The position numbers and the translations under genes are program-made. A model generated the notes under the pieces. That model was not told the DNA's origin, searched no databases, and saw nothing but the letters and a program-made list of their open reading frames with translations. This document shows, in pieces, positions 32,603-43,186 of a stretch of 64,000 bases of DNA; position 1 is the stretch's first letter, and each line of letters opens with the position of its first letter. This DNA is from Ignatzschineria rhizosphaerae (lineage in GTDB: Bacteria > Pseudomonadota > Gammaproteobacteria > Cardiobacteriales > Wohlfahrtiimonadaceae), in assembly GCF_022655595.1 (NCBI RefSeq), contig NZ_CP093379.1, forward strand, positions 2,678,010 to 2,742,009, written 5' to 3'.

Positions 32603-34006
32603 CTAGCTTTTAATAATGTAGCAAGGCTCATATTCACTGCCAGGAAGCTTCATTCGCTGCTGCTCTACAAAGTCCCGTAGTAACTCATCAACCATCTCCA
32701 TAAGTTCAGGATCCCCCGTGAGTTCAAAAGGACCTTTCTCTGCAATAGCATTGACGCCAAACTCTTTAACGTTGCCGGCAACAATCCCCGAGAAGGCTTT
32801 ACGAAGATTGGCCGCAAGCTTCTCTTTAGGCTGATCTAAATGAAGATCAAGTGTTGCCATATTTTCATGTGTTGGAATAAAAGGCTTTTGGAAATCTTCA
32901 GGGATGGTTAAGAGCCAGTTAAAGCAGTAAGAATCACCCCGTTGCTGACGGCAATCTTTAACATGCGGCATTGAAAGTTTTAGTTTTTTAGCAACCTCTA
33001 CAGGATCATCAATGATGATTTCATAGAGTTTTTGTGCCTCTTTTCCTAAGGTTCTCTCAATAAATTTATCAAGTGTACGGAAATACTGCTCACTCTCTTT
33101 AGGGCCAGTTAATATCAGGGGTAGGCAGATATCTTTATTTTGAGGAAGAAGTAGTAAGCCTAGAATATAGAAGAACTCTTCAGCAGTACCAACGCCGCCA
33201 GGGAAGATAATGACGCCATGGCCTAAGCGAATAAAGGCTTCAAGCCTTTTTTCAATATCAGACATTACAATGAGTTCGTTAACAAGCGGATTAGGTGGCT
33301 CTGCTGCTACGATAGAGGTTTCGGTGATACCGATAAAGCGACTCTCTTTATTTGATTGTCTAGCATGCCCAACAGCCGCTCCTCTCATCGGCGCTTCCAT
33401 TGCGCCAGGGCCACAACCTGTACAGATATTTAGATGGCGTACGCCAAGCTCTTGTCCAACCGCGTAACCATACTCATACTCTGTCTGATTAATAGAATGA
33501 CCGCCCCAGCAGACGATAATATTAGGATCTTGGTCGGTGCGTAAAGTATTGGCATTACGTAAAATAGCAAATACAAAATCGGTGGTTAAAGAGTTACGGG
33601 TTTCAATGGTGTTATCAAGGATTGAACCATTTCCATTTTTATATTCTTGATAAAGATTAGAAACAGAATCAATAAAAAGGGTATCTCTAAGCACAGAGAA
33701 GAGGTTACGACGAATAACATCGGTGAGCTTTCCATCGACAAAAACTTCATGAGGAGGATTATAAAGGCGTAGTTTAATCCCACGCTCTGTACGGATCAGT
33801 TCGATATCATAATCTTTATATTTATTAAAAATGACATGAGGGTCATCAGTTTTACTGCCGGTATTAAGAACTGCTAAAGTACAGTTTCTAAAGAGCGGAT
33901 AGAGTTCACCTTTGGCTGTTTTCTTTAAAATAGCGCTTTCGGTGTGAGAGATAAGATCCATCGAACCTTTTGGGGGATAGATATCATATCGAATACGATT
34001 TGGCAT
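32603..34006 (-). CDS. ppnN: Pyrimidine/purine nucleotide 5'-monophosphate nucleosidase
   Basis: 467 residues, close to the 454 of E. coli PpnN (YgdH). N-terminal ligand-binding extension, then a LOG (lysine-decarboxylase-like) core with the P-G-G-V-G-T-A-E-E phosphoribohydrolase motif around residue 245 and the upstream [13 protein letters not shown] segment. The C-terminal domain contains G-D-S-Y-C-F-N-W. PpnN splits the base from NMPs and is activated by (p)ppGpp in E. coli, shifting growth against persistence. Single gene with its own promoter in the 183-bp gap upstream. Confidence 0.92.
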   Translation of the reverse strand: MPNRIRYDIYPPKGSMDLISHTESAILKKTAKGELYPLFRNCTLAVLNTGSKTDDPHVIFNKYKDYDIELIRTERGIKLRLYNPPHEVFVDGKLTDVIRRNLFSVLRDTLFIDSVSNLYQEYKNGNGSILDNTIETRNSLTTDFVFAILRNANTLRTDQDPNIIVCWGGHSINQTEYEYGYAVGQELGVRHLNICTGCGPGAMEAPMRGAAVGHARQSNKESRFIGITETSIVAAEPPNPLVNELIVMSDIEKRLEAFIRLGHGVIIFPGGVGTAEEFFYILGLLLLPQNKDICLPLILTGPKESEQYFRTLDKFIERTLGKEAQKLYEIIIDDPVEVAKKLKLSMPHVKDCRQQRGDSYCFNWLLTIPEDFQKPFIPTHENMATLDLHLDQPKEKLAANLRKAFSGIVAGNVKEFGVNAIAEKGPFELTGDPELMEMVDELLRDFVEQQRMKLPGSEYEPCYIIKS

Positions 34007-34189
34007 ACTGACACTCCTTATAGATAAATCACCAAAGATAATGCTGTTTTAATTATTATTGTTATTAAAACAATATGTTAATAACGCTATTTGTGGTGAT
34101 AAACATCTTTAAAAATAAATATGTTATAAATCAGTTAATAAACCATCATAGCATCAAAGATTGAATTAGCAGAGTGTCATATTATGATT

Positions 34190-36364
34190 TTATGCGTTAA
34201 ATAGTGCCTTTAAATAAGAAGGAAGCGTTCGAAGAAGAAGCATCAACTGTTGTAATAAAATTGTTGAGACACTATTTTGTGTGCAACTCTCGTGATGTTG
34301 CAACTGATAAATTTCCCGCTTTAAGGCGCTATAGTAGGGCTGATCAAACTGTTTAGTCTGAAGTGTTTTAATAATAAAATTAGCCGTCTTATCAAATAGC
34401 ACTAATACCTCTTTATCTTCTACCTTTTCTCGATGAGCGCCTAATGCCGAGAGATAACCTAAAAAGGTATTATTTAAACAGAGGTTATTAAAGATCTCTT
34501 CTAGCGTCGCTTTATCATGCTGATTGGAAGCAGAAAGTGAGGAGAAAAGTGAAGAGAGCTCGCTATCTGCTTCACTTGCAAGCGTTCTTGAGGTTAAGTA
34601 CGCAAGGTGATCACTTCTTCCAAGATGATATTGCTCTTGGATCTCTTTAAGATAACGGCTATTTTGCAGTGCAACTTTATCATAGGTCTTAAGAACATTA
34701 TGATAGCGCCAGTCAGGCAAGATATAGCGCGCGGCAATCCACGCTAGAGCGCAGCCAATCATCGTATCAATAAGGCGCTCAGGGGCGATAAAGTTATAAT
34801 CATTTAAGTTAAAGCCAATTAAGATCATGATGGTAATCAGGGCTGTGGCAAAGGAGTATTGCGCGGCACTAAAGATAAAAAAGAGTGTCCCGCTCAAGAT
34901 GACAATTAACGCTTGTAAGGAGACCGATGGTGAAAATTGTAAAAAGAGAATGGTAACAATGACGCCTAATACGGTGCCGGAAAAGCGCTTTGTAATCCGT
35001 GTTTTTGTTGCCGTTGAATTAGGTTGGCAGACGAAGATCGCTGTTAAAATGATCCAATAAATACGAGTTGTAATTTCATCACCATTAAGAAGATAGATAT
35101 TCCCAATATTGGCAATCCAGATAATAAGGTATCCCGCTCCCATTACAAAGCTCATACGCACAGCATGACGAAAGACTTCAGATTCCGGTGTAAGATGGCT
35201 CATGATGCGTTGATAAATCTCTAAGAAGCGATCTTTAAGACTGATCTTTTGAGGTGTTTGAGGTAGAAGTTGTTGAATCTCTGTATTGAGAAGATCATTG
35301 GTTGCAAGCCCACTTTGCATCTTTAAAAAGAGTGCGTTAATTTGCTCTAGATTATGAAGAAGATTATCAAGGGAGCGATAAACTTCTCGCTCATGATTTC
35401 CGGACTTTTTAAGACGCTCGATGGTTTCATTTAAGCGGGTCGAGAGTCTATTGAGATATTGGGGATGTTCGTACTCTTCATGTTTATTGATGGCTTCAGA
35501 GATCTTGAGCGCTGTTTGCCCTTGTTGCATCATTAATCGTTGGAAGCGAAAGAGTAGGTCGCTATAGAGGAATTTTTTGTGCAAAAGCTCATATTCCACA
35601 TGCACAGAAGCTGCGCGTTCATAAATAGTTTGTGCGACAAGATAGTAATTGAGGATCTCTGGAAAAGGGTTCTGTCCTCGCTCATTTTGTAATCTACGAA
35701 TAATCGCTCCGCGGATATTATCAAGCTTTGCGGTTAAGTTTTTTCCGGCAATGGAGAGTTTTAATTTCAGTTCTTTGATACTTTCGACTTCATCAGGGTC
35801 AAAAAAACGAGATTTAAGCTCAAGTAACCTTGCTAGATCTTTATAACAATCCGCTAAAGACTCAGTCATCGGTCTTGCCGGCCAAATAAAATGAAATAAA
35901 AGGGAGATCAGATGGTACCAAAGCGCCCCGATAATGAGCATAATCGGCTGAATATACCAAGCGCGATCAGCTTCAAAAGTGAGCATGGTATAAACGGTTA
36001 AAACTAAAGTACCAAAGGCAATCGTGGCGTAGCGATCTCCTAAAGCCCCAAGCATGATTAGAGATGCCGTGCCAAAGACGCAAAGAAGGAAAAAAATCAA
36101 AGGATAAGGGAAGATTAGCTCAACCGCCGTTGAAGCAAGGAAGAAGATCAGGAGGATCAGCCCAATATTTTTTACGCGGCCTTTAATATGGTTATCAAGA
36201 TCAGAAAGCGCTGCGGCAACGGCACCTAAAATCGGAGGAAGTTGTAAGGAGCCCGTTATTAACATCGGCGCAATAACAACTCCGGACATTACGATAAAGA
36301 TCTTAGTGCAGTAAAGGAGTAAGTTGTTGTAGAAAGTGCGCGTGAGTTTTGACAGGGATAACAT
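34190..36364 (-). CDS. yccS: YccS/YhfK-family inner membrane protein (FUSC type)
   Basis: 724 residues, the usual length for YccS. Two hydrophobic blocks of about six helices each (residues 20-165 and 400-530) are separated by a long helical cytosolic part, and a helical C-terminal domain follows. V-I-A-P-M-L-I-T-G-S-L-Q-L and G-A-L-G-D-R-Y-A-T in the first block, and C-Q-P-N-S-T-A-T-K-T-R-I-T-K-R-F-S-G-T in the second, are family-typical. FUSC-like proteins are linked to export of aromatic acids; the substrate of YccS is not established. Upstream of, and probably independent from, ppnN. Confidence 0.85.
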   Translation of the reverse strand: MLSLSKLTRTFYNNLLLYCTKIFIVMSGVVIAPMLITGSLQLPPILGAVAAALSDLDNHIKGRVKNIGLILLIFFLASTAVELIFPYPLIFFLLCVFGTASLIMLGALGDRYATIAFGTLVLTVYTMLTFEADRAWYIQPIMLIIGALWYHLISLLFHFIWPARPMTESLADCYKDLARLLELKSRFFDPDEVESIKELKLKLSIAGKNLTAKLDNIRGAIIRRLQNERGQNPFPEILNYYLVAQTIYERAASVHVEYELLHKKFLYSDLLFRFQRLMMQQGQTALKISEAINKHEEYEHPQYLNRLSTRLNETIERLKKSGNHEREVYRSLDNLLHNLEQINALFLKMQSGLATNDLLNTEIQQLLPQTPQKISLKDRFLEIYQRIMSHLTPESEVFRHAVRMSFVMGAGYLIIWIANIGNIYLLNGDEITTRIYWIILTAIFVCQPNSTATKTRITKRFSGTVLGVIVTILFLQFSPSVSLQALIVILSGTLFFIFSAAQYSFATALITIMILIGFNLNDYNFIAPERLIDTMIGCALAWIAARYILPDWRYHNVLKTYDKVALQNSRYLKEIQEQYHLGRSDHLAYLTSRTLASEADSELSSLFSSLSASNQHDKATLEEIFNNLCLNNTFLGYLSALGAHREKVEDKEVLVLFDKTANFIIKTLQTKQFDQPYYSALKREIYQLQHHESCTQNSVSTILLQQLMLLLRTLPSYLKALFNA

Positions 36365-36416
36365 CCTAAGCTTTCTCCATTTCGGCGTGAATTTCTGAAG
36401 TTAGCATTTTACCATT

Positions 36417-37049
36417 TTACTGATTAAAGCGTGTGATTCTCGATGGCGAGATATATAGATCTAAAGGAATATCCCCTTCATAGATATCGAGAATTTCGGT
36501 AATAGGCTCAAAAAAACCAACCCCGATCTTTTGCACATGTGGATAATCTTGAAAAAACTGGTCGTAAAACCCACCGCCATAACCGACCCGAAAACCTTGT
36601 TGGTCACATACTAAAAGCGGTGTCAGCACGATCTCAATCGCTTTGATTTCTTCTTTAGTTGCCGGCAAATGATGCTTTGCAGGCTCAGGAATCCCCCAGC
36701 GATTCTTCTCAATGATGGTTCCTGGCGTTAATTGCACATGCTCAAGTTTTTGATCGATGGTTACACGTGGAATATAAACGGTATCTCCACGCTCCCAAAG
36801 TACCGGCAATAAACCTCGAAGATCGACTTCATGATTTTTTGCCATCGGCAGAAATAGATGTATATAGATAGGTTTTTCCGGCAATATAGAAAGAAGCCAT
36901 TCCCCAATACTTTGGGAATAGCTCTTTATTAGTTCATTCGTTAAGCCTTTTCGTTTCTCTAAAACTTCGGCACGAAGGTCTGCTTTTAGCGCTGTTTTTT
37001 CTTGGTATAAAGTAGCAGGGATGTTGATTATTTCCGGCATATAGATCAC
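36417..37049 (-). CDS. fthC: 5-formyltetrahydrofolate cyclo-ligase
   Basis: 210 residues. Matches the family: R-A-E-V-L-E-K-R-K-G-L near the start, Y-I-P-R-V near residue 95, R-W-G-I-P-E-P (substrate site) and the ATP-binding G-F-R-V-G-Y-G-G-G-F-Y-D-Q-F near 160. The enzyme converts 5-formyl-THF to 5,10-methenyl-THF at the cost of ATP, recovering a folate that inhibits one-carbon enzymes. In many gammaproteobacteria the 6S RNA gene lies just upstream of this gene; here that position is occupied by repeat copy B. Confidence 0.92.
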   Translation of the reverse strand: MIYMPEIINIPATLYQEKTALKADLRAEVLEKRKGLTNELIKSYSQSIGEWLLSILPEKPIYIHLFLPMAKNHEVDLRGLLPVLWERGDTVYIPRVTIDQKLEHVQLTPGTIIEKNRWGIPEPAKHHLPATKEEIKAIEIVLTPLLVCDQQGFRVGYGGGFYDQFFQDYPHVQKIGVGFFEPITEILDIYEGDIPLDLYISPSRITRFNQ

Positions 37050-37082
37050 TTTATTGGTTTAAAAGAGATTTTGTATAGTCGA

Positions 37083-37224
37083 TTTGGTTTAAGAGACATT
37101 TTATTAAAAATAAACAATATAGCGTAAAAACCAAACCAGCTTGCATGATGCCGGATAGAGCTGCTCTTTCGCTTCTAATTACCGATGCGCCGGCAATCTG
37201 ATTCAGTCTCTTTTAAACCAATTT
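37083..37224 (-). repeat. Dispersed intergenic repeat, copy B with both inverted ends
   Basis: On the reverse strand it runs from AATTGGTTTAAAAGAGACTG (37203-37222) through GCCGGCGCATCGG and CCGGCATCATGCAAGC to a terminal inverted copy, TTGGTTTAAGAGAC on the plus strand at 37084-37097. Total about 140 bp. A further half-terminus, ATTGGTTTAAAAGAGAT, lies just outside at 37053-37069. This gives a small-mobile-element (MITE-like) layout in the gap between fthC and ssb. Confidence 0.8.
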
Positions 37225-37273
37225 TACTATAACCCCATTTTACGATATTTATCATACGTTAAATAAATGCGAT

Positions 37274-37307
37274 AAAAAAACCTAACAATTAAAAAATCGT
37301 TAGGTTT
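37274..37307 (-). terminator. ssb terminator
   Basis: AAACCTAAC and GTTAGGTTT arms; the plus-strand A-run (37274-37280) gives a U-tract on the reverse-strand transcript. Confidence 0.8.
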
Positions 37308-37332
37308 CGTATTTAATATCTAAAAATTTAGA

Positions 37333-37875
37333 TTAGAACGGTACATCATCATCAAAGCTATCGAAGTCAGCCATGTTGTTATCTTGCTGTCTTGGTTGGT
37401 TGAAGCCTTGGTTTTGTTGTGGGGCTTGACGCTGTTGCTGTTGTTGCCCGCCTCCGTAGTTGTTTTGTGGGGGTGCTTGGTTGAAGCCTGAGTAATCATC
37501 TTGCATAGGCTGACCACCAAAGTTGCCGCCGCCAGATCCGCCACCGCCGAGCATTTGGAGCTCGTTTGCGTTGATATCGGTGCTATAGCGCTCGATCCCA
37601 TTTTTATCGGTATATTTGTTGGTGCGAAGGGAACCTTCCACATAGACTTGGCTACCTTTTTTAAGGTATTGTCCTGCGATTTCTGCTAAACGACCGAAGA
37701 ATACAACACGATGCCACTCTGTACGCTCTTGTTGTTGTCCTGTGTTACGATCTTTCCAGCTTTCTGAAGTTGCGATAGAAATCGTTGTTACCGCGCTTCC
37801 GCTTGCGGTATAGCGAACGTCTGGATCATTCCCTAAACGTCCGACAAGAATAACTTTATTAATTCCACGTGACAT
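37333..37875 (-). CDS. ssb: Single-stranded DNA-binding protein
   Basis: 180 residues, near the E. coli length of 178. The N-terminal OB fold begins [17 protein letters not shown] and includes [20 protein letters not shown]-rich linker (about residues 112-165) follows, and the acidic tip ends D-D-D-V-P-F, the docking site for replication and repair partners. It coats ssDNA as a tetramer. Standalone gene with its own terminator. Confidence 0.97.
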   Translation of the reverse strand: MSRGINKVILVGRLGNDPDVRYTASGSAVTTISIATSESWKDRNTGQQQERTEWHRVVFFGRLAEIAGQYLKKGSQVYVEGSLRTNKYTDKNGIERYSTDINANELQMLGGGGSGGGNFGGQPMQDDYSGFNQAPPQNNYGGGQQQQQRQAPQQNQGFNQPRQQDNNMADFDSFDDDVPF

Positions 37876-37996
37876 AATAAAACCTTAAGTTGTACTGATT
37901 AATTATTAAAACGATATTGCTACACACTATACGCTATTTTTATGGTGAAAGCATAAAGCTTTACGATTTAAAGATAGGCGAAAAAGGTGAAAAATA

Positions 37997-38725
37997 TTAA
38001 GGGTTAACCTCAATAAATTTAATTTGTTGCATATCGAGATTGCGTTTCACTTGTGCGAGATCTTTAGTGGTAAAGGGGCCGATTTTCACACGGAAAATGG
38101 TTTTACCATTGACGACGGCTTTTTGAACCTCGGGGTTATAGCCTAAAGATTCTAACTGTGATTTATGAATATTAGCTTCAAATGTGGAGGAGAAGCTTCC
38201 TGTTTGGAGTTTTTTTCGAGGTCCGCTTTCAGGGGCGGGAGCGGGTTCTTGAAATGATTCTGATGCCGAGAGAAGCTCTAAGGCAAACTCATTTTTAATT
38301 TCGGTATCCACAGATTCATAGCCTGAAGGCTCGCTGATGAGCTCAAATTTTGGCTTTGGCTTTGGCTCAACATAATGAGCGCCACCAATGGCCTCTTCCC
38401 CTTCAATATGAAAAGAGCGATTAGCAAGTTGCTCATAAAATGAGAATTCCGATTCAGGAATCTGAATTTCATCGGGGGAGAAAGGTTTGTTTCTCTCCCT
38501 TTCAAGCTCTGCTAAACGCTCCATTCTCGCAATTCTGCGGGCCTCTTTCTCTTCGGCTTTTTTCTCTGCACGATCAGCAAAAAAGAGTGCGCCAGCAACA
38601 ACGAGTGCAACAATAAGGATATAAAAGAGAAGTTCGGCTTTTGTCGGCGGCCTACGAAAGTGACGTAAGAAGCTCTTAATTTTCCGCCACTTCTCTTTTG
38701 ATTGGACTTGTCCGAGTTGCACCAT
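37997..38725 (-). CDS. SPOR-domain protein, FtsN-like
   Basis: 242 residues. A short cytoplasmic N-terminus is followed by one transmembrane helix (about residues 32-50), a charged helix, a motif F-Y-E-Q-L near residue 96 that resembles the F-Y-E-x-L of FtsN-like proteins, a proline-rich linker, and a C-terminal SPOR domain (about 170-242) with Q-T-G-S-F-S and V-K-I-G-P-F. SPOR domains bind denuded septal peptidoglycan. It follows argS directly, the usual place of an FtsN-like gene in gammaproteobacteria, so it is likely the divisome protein FtsN or a close relative. Confidence 0.8.
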   Translation of the reverse strand: MVQLGQVQSKEKWRKIKSFLRHFRRPPTKAELLFYILIVALVVAGALFFADRAEKKAEEKEARRIARMERLAELERERNKPFSPDEIQIPESEFSFYEQLANRSFHIEGEEAIGGAHYVEPKPKPKFELISEPSGYESVDTEIKNEFALELLSASESFQEPAPAPESGPRKKLQTGSFSSTFEANIHKSQLESLGYNPEVQKAVVNGKTIFRVKIGPFTTKDLAQVKRNLDMQQIKFIEVNP

Positions 38726-38737
38726 TGTCAGTGTTCC

Positions 38738-40456
38738 TTACATCTTCGTAGGTGCTGAGAGACCTAGAAGATCAAGTCCATTGGCAAGAACTTGTTTCGC
38801 GGCCATTAAGAGATACAGTTTTGCATCTTGCAAGCCTTTTTGATCTTCATCCTCGGTTAAAATCCGCACCGCGTTGCCCGCATCATCTTTAGCATTGTAA
38901 TAGCTATGAACATCAGCTGCTAAATCTTGTAGGTAATTAGCAATAAGATGCGGCGCACGATTATTTCCAGCGGTAATGACAATTTCACCAAATGTTGAGA
39001 GCGTACGCATGAGCTTATACTCTTGAACCATAGTGAGCTTATCAAGGTTTTTGATCGCAAAGGTTGGATCAAAAGCATTACCACGGCGTTCACGTTCTGC
39101 CAAAATTGAGCAGATGCGAGCATGGGCATACTGGATATAGTAGACAGGGTTATCACTTGATTGTGATAACGCAAGATCAATATCAAATTGTAATTGTGAG
39201 TCAGGATTACGTGCTGCTAAAAAGTAGCGAGTGGCATCTTTACCCACTTCATCAATAAGGTCGCGCAAAGTGACATAAGAGCCTGCACGTTTGGAGATCT
39301 TCACCTCTTGCCCGTCTCTTAGTACCATCACCATTTGATGAAGAACATATTCAGGCCAGCCTTGTGGAATCCCGACATCTAAAGCTTGAAGCCCCGCACG
39401 AACACGAGAAATGGTTCCATGATGGTCGGCACCTTGTTCGTTGATGACGAACTTAAAGCCGCGATCCCATTTCTTCTCATGATAAGCGACATCCGGGACG
39501 AAGTAAGTGTATCCGCCCTCTTTTTTGCGCATAACACGATCTTTATCATCACCATAATCTGTCGTTCTAAGCCATAAAGCGCCATCTTCTTCAAATGTTT
39601 TACCATTTTCAATAAGACGATTAACGACCTTATCCACAGCGCCATCTTGATAGAGAGAAGATTCTAAGAAGTAGACATCAAAATTAATATCAAAGGCTTT
39701 AAGATCTAAATCTTGTTCACGGCGAAGGTACGCAACGGCAAAGTTACGAATATCTTGGATATTCTCTTTATCTCCAGATGCGGTAATTTCGCGATCATCC
39801 GCCGTAATACTCTCTTTAGCAAGATAGCTATTGGCGATATCAATAATATATTCCCCACGGTAACCATCTTCTGGCCATGCGCTATCTTCAGGCGTAATGC
39901 CATCAATGCGGGATTTGACAGAAGCTGCAAGATTATCGATCTGGGCGCCGGCATCATTATAATAGAACTCACGAGTAAGGTCATAACCATTCGCCTCAAG
40001 TACACGGGCGATTGAATCACCTACAGCAGCACCACGACCATGACCGACATGAAGCGGGCCTGTTGGGTTCGCTGACACAAATTCAATCTGAACTTTTTCC
40101 CCATTACCCTCATTATTGTGACCATATTTCGGTCCATCATTTAAAACTTTGCCAAGTTCTTGATGGTGGATTTCTGGTTTGAAAGTGAAGTTGATAAAGC
40201 CAGGGCCAGCAATTTCTATCTTTGCAATTTCTGGTTGTTCACCAATGGCTTCAATTAACATCTCGGCAACAGCTCGAGGATTAGATTTGAAGTTACGGGC
40301 GGTCATCATTGCGATGTTACTAGCAAAGTCGCCATGGCTGATATCTCGCGTTCTTTCTACGCTTTTAAGCACCAGGTTTGGATCGATTTCAACTTGATGC
40401 GTGTTAGCAACGTGCTCAAGGGCGTTTTTAAGAAGACGAATGGGTATTTGTTTCAT
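38738..40456 (-). CDS. argS: Arginyl-tRNA synthetase
   Basis: 572 residues. Class I synthetase with the N-terminal ArgS additional domain, the HIGH-type signature [13 protein letters not shown] (about residues 128-140), and the KMSK-equivalent [11 protein letters not shown] near 388. A DALR anticodon-binding domain lies at the C-terminus. It charges tRNA-Arg. Twelve bases upstream of the SPOR gene, so they are probably one operon. Confidence 0.96.
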   Translation of the reverse strand: MKQIPIRLLKNALEHVANTHQVEIDPNLVLKSVERTRDISHGDFASNIAMMTARNFKSNPRAVAEMLIEAIGEQPEIAKIEIAGPGFINFTFKPEIHHQELGKVLNDGPKYGHNNEGNGEKVQIEFVSANPTGPLHVGHGRGAAVGDSIARVLEANGYDLTREFYYNDAGAQIDNLAASVKSRIDGITPEDSAWPEDGYRGEYIIDIANSYLAKESITADDREITASGDKENIQDIRNFAVAYLRREQDLDLKAFDINFDVYFLESSLYQDGAVDKVVNRLIENGKTFEEDGALWLRTTDYGDDKDRVMRKKEGGYTYFVPDVAYHEKKWDRGFKFVINEQGADHHGTISRVRAGLQALDVGIPQGWPEYVLHQMVMVLRDGQEVKISKRAGSYVTLRDLIDEVGKDATRYFLAARNPDSQLQFDIDLALSQSSDNPVYYIQYAHARICSILAERERRGNAFDPTFAIKNLDKLTMVQEYKLMRTLSTFGEIVITAGNNRAPHLIANYLQDLAADVHSYYNAKDDAGNAVRILTEDEDQKGLQDAKLYLLMAAKQVLANGLDLLGLSAPTKM

Positions 40457-40473
40457 AGTTACTTTTTGACGAA

Positions 40474-41067
40474 TTACTGATTGAATTTATTAAGAAGAGA
40501 CTGCATTTTTTCATCGAGTGAAAGTGGCTCTTTTGGCGCTTGTTTTGCAGGTTTTGCTGCAGGCGCATTATTAGGGCGAGCCGCTTTTGGTTTGCGGTTT
40601 TTAGGCGCTCTATTTTCAGCACGATTATCGGCTTTTCTTTTAGCTCTTTCAGGGTTCTTCTTTGCAAGAATCGCTTGAATTTTCTCAACATTCTCTTTGG
40701 CAAGATTGCGATGTTCATCATCAATAATCTCAGCGTCTGTACCATCAAGGTTGGTGCGATGCGGCGCATGAACAACCGCTTGTTGGTAGCGAAGTTGTTT
40801 GGTATACCATGAGAGTGCCGAGCGAAGATTCACCGCGCTAAAGCCCCATTCTGTGACAACAGGAATGAGTTGTTTATGGATACCAATTGCCAGCGCAACA
40901 GGGCGGCCATCTTTTGGCTGCGGGAAAATTGTCGGAAATTCTTCTGACAATTTTTGCAAAAGCTGTTGAGAGATTTCAATGCGCTTTTGACGAGCTTCTT
41001 GTGGCGTGAGATTCGTGTCTTCCTGTACAGAAGATGCTTCAAGTTGTGTATTGTTTTCGTTTGACAT
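40474..41067 (-). CDS. proQ: ProQ/FinO-domain RNA chaperone
   Basis: 197 residues from ATG 41067 (GGAAAA upstream); a 23-residue extension from 41136 is not supported. The ProQ/FinO domain (about residues 25-130) shows L-x-E-x-F-P-x-I-F, then [12 protein letters not shown] and [15 protein letters not shown]. It is followed by a K/R/A/P-rich linker and a short C-terminal helix. ProQ binds structured sRNAs and mRNA 3' ends. Located just upstream of argS on the same strand. Confidence 0.92.
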   Translation of the reverse strand: MSNENNTQLEASSVQEDTNLTPQEARQKRIEISQQLLQKLSEEFPTIFPQPKDGRPVALAIGIHKQLIPVVTEWGFSAVNLRSALSWYTKQLRYQQAVVHAPHRTNLDGTDAEIIDDEHRNLAKENVEKIQAILAKKNPERAKRKADNRAENRAPKNRKPKAARPNNAPAAKPAKQAPKEPLSLDEKMQSLLNKFNQ

Positions 41068-41214
41068 TATTTTCCAAAACCTAGATATAATAAAAATTGC
41101 TAAGCCAATTTTATTATATCTTAGCGATAATTGCATTAAGGTGGTAAAATTCTTCTGCTTATATCAAATATTAGAGAGATTTAACCCTTTTTAAATTGTT
41201 GAAAATTTTGAGAA

Positions 41215-42207
41215 ATGATCATTATGAAAATGCGTATATTATCTTTAGTTGCACTCTTAACATTGGCATCGCCAACCGCTATGGCTCGTCTTGGAACCGT
41301 TGATGGTATCGCGTTTGTGATCAATGATGACATTATTACGCTTGCCGATTGGGAGCGTGAAATGCAACTGGCAAGAGACGAGATGAGCTATATTCCACCG
41401 AACCAACGTCTCTCAGGTCAAGAGTTAGAAGAATATGTGACGAAAGTGATAATTACGACAAAATATCAGGATCTTTTTGCAAAACAAGCCGGATTACATG
41501 TCCAAAATAATGAAGTTGACGCGGCAATTGCCGATATTGCGGCAAGAAATGGCACGGATATTGCAACTTTAAGAGAGTATATTCAGTACCAAGGCATGGA
41601 TTACAATCAATATCGTGAGAATATTCGCGGTCAGATGTTAGCGGCTCGCTTACAAAATGAGATCGTACAAAGTACAAGTTTCTCTGAAAATGAGATTGAT
41701 CTTTATATGAAAACTGCAGAGTTCCAAAAATTAAAAGAGAGAATGATGAGTGCTAACGTTTCACAGCATAAAGTCAGTCATATCTTAATTGCCGTTAACA
41801 AAGATACTTCAGAAACAAAAGCGCTCCAAGAAGCGAATCGTCTTCGTGAGCGTATTATCTCAGGCGATGCATCATTTGAAGATATCGCCAGAGCAAACTC
41901 CCAAGATCCGCTATCTGCAGCAGAAGATGGTTCTTTAGGTTGGGTGGGTCTTGGTCAATTAGCGCCAGAGTTTGAAAAAGCGATGGTTCGCTTATCAAAA
42001 GATGAGCTTAGCCAGCCGGTGCGTACGGCATATGGTTATCACTTAATTAAAGTGAATGATCGCCGTACAGGCTTCCAAGATGAGGAAGTGATTCGTAACG
42101 TTGCCAGAGAGTATTATTTTAGAAAGAAAGCAGCGGCAACATTTGATGAGTGGTTAAATCGAATGCTCTCTGATGTTTATGTAGAGAAGCGTGTGGGCAC
42201 ACAATAA
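41215..42207 (+). CDS. surA: Periplasmic chaperone SurA with a single parvulin domain
   Basis: 330 residues. Sec signal (M-K-M-R-I-L-S-L-V-A-L-L-T-L-A-S-P-T-A-M-A); the start could be 41215 or ATG 41224. The N-terminal SurA domain begins V-D-G-I-A-F-V-I-N-D-D-I-I-T. One PPIase domain lies at about residues 185-282 (V-S-H-I-L-I-A, then G-D-A-S-F-E-D-I-A-R, G-S-L-G-W-V and A-Y-G-Y-H-L-I-K-V), followed by the C-terminal helix. E. coli SurA has two parvulin domains in 428 residues; one is absent here. It guides outer-membrane proteins to BAM. Next gene on the strand is rsmA; pdxA, usually between them, is missing. Confidence 0.92.
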   Translation: MIIMKMRILSLVALLTLASPTAMARLGTVDGIAFVINDDIITLADWEREMQLARDEMSYIPPNQRLSGQELEEYVTKVIITTKYQDLFAKQAGLHVQNNEVDAAIADIAARNGTDIATLREYIQYQGMDYNQYRENIRGQMLAARLQNEIVQSTSFSENEIDLYMKTAEFQKLKERMMSANVSQHKVSHILIAVNKDTSETKALQEANRLRERIISGDASFEDIARANSQDPLSAAEDGSLGWVGLGQLAPEFEKAMVRLSKDELSQPVRTAYGYHLIKVNDRRTGFQDEEVIRNVAREYYFRKKAAATFDEWLNRMLSDVYVEKRVGTQ

Positions 42208-42251
42208 TTTAAAAGTCATCAATACTATTTCGATGCAGTAAAATATAGAGA

Positions 42252-42286
42252 AGCTCCGAGTGGTTTAAAACTCCTCGGAGCTTTTT
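42252..42286 (+). terminator. surA terminator
   Basis: AGCTCCGAG (42252-42260) pairs with CTCGGAGCT (42273-42281), then a T-run. It separates surA from rsmA. Confidence 0.8.
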
Positions 42287-42386
42287 AGTTACTATGATGT
42301 AAATGTGACTTAAGATAGAATAGAAGAGAAAGCTCACAGTAGTTTTCTTTATCAATAAGATCAATAAAGAGTAAGAATAGAACTTT

Positions 42387-43169
42387 ATGAATAAACCGCA
42401 ACATAAGGCCCGCAAGCGTTTTGGGCAAAACTTCTTAATAGATGAGAGCATCATCTTCCAGATTATCCAGAGCATTATGCCAATGCCAGGGGAGAATCTT
42501 GTGGAGATTGGGCCAGGTCTTGGAGCAATGACAAGGCCACTCCTTAATGCGGCAAAAAAGATGACCGTGATTGAGTTAGACCGAGATCTTATTGATTATC
42601 TGCGGACTTTAGAGGGGTTAACGGTCATCAATGAAGATGTTCTTAAAGTTGATCTGCCAAAATTATGCGAAAAAGGGGAGAAGCTACGGATTGTCGGTAA
42701 CCTTCCTTACAATATTTCAACGCCGATTATCTTCCATCTTCTTAGCAATGTAGAGATGGTTGAGGATATGCACTTTATGTTGCAAAAAGAGGTGATTGAA
42801 CGAATGGCGGCGCAGCCAGGGGATTCTGCATTTAGTCGATTGTCGATTATGGTGCAGCGTTATTGTGAAGTGGTGCCGCTTTTAGAGATTCCGCCTGAGT
42901 CATTTGATCCTGCGCCAAAAGTGATGAGTCAATTTGTGCGCCTTATTCCTTATGAAGGAAATCCTTATGGGATTGAAGATGATGCGCTCTTTTTTGAGGT
43001 AGTCAAAGATGCCTTTTCGATGAAACGCAAGATGCTACGAAATAATTTAAAATCACTCTTATCAGAAGAAGAGATCCTTAACTTAGGGATTGATCCAAAG
43101 ATTCGTGCGGAAAATCTTCATATTGAAGATTTTGTAAAACTCAGTAATTATTTAGCTAAGCGAGCCTAA
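42387..43169 (+). CDS. rsmA: 16S rRNA dimethyladenosine transferase
   Basis: 260 residues. N-terminal K-R-F-G-Q-N-F-L, then the SAM-binding V-E-I-G-P-G-L-G-A-M-T (about 38-48) and the catalytic N-L-P-Y-N-I-S near 107-113, all standard for KsgA/RsmA, followed by the C-terminal RNA-contact domain with F-S-M-K-R-K-M-L-R-N-N-L. It dimethylates A1518 and A1519 of 16S rRNA late in 30S assembly; loss gives kasugamycin resistance. Eighteen bases before ppx. Confidence 0.97.
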   Translation: MNKPQHKARKRFGQNFLIDESIIFQIIQSIMPMPGENLVEIGPGLGAMTRPLLNAAKKMTVIELDRDLIDYLRTLEGLTVINEDVLKVDLPKLCEKGEKLRIVGNLPYNISTPIIFHLLSNVEMVEDMHFMLQKEVIERMAAQPGDSAFSRLSIMVQRYCEVVPLLEIPPESFDPAPKVMSQFVRLIPYEGNPYGIEDDALFFEVVKDAFSMKRKMLRNNLKSLLSEEEILNLGIDPKIRAENLHIEDFVKLSNYLAKRA

Positions 43170-43186
43170 TGAATAAGGGGTAAACC

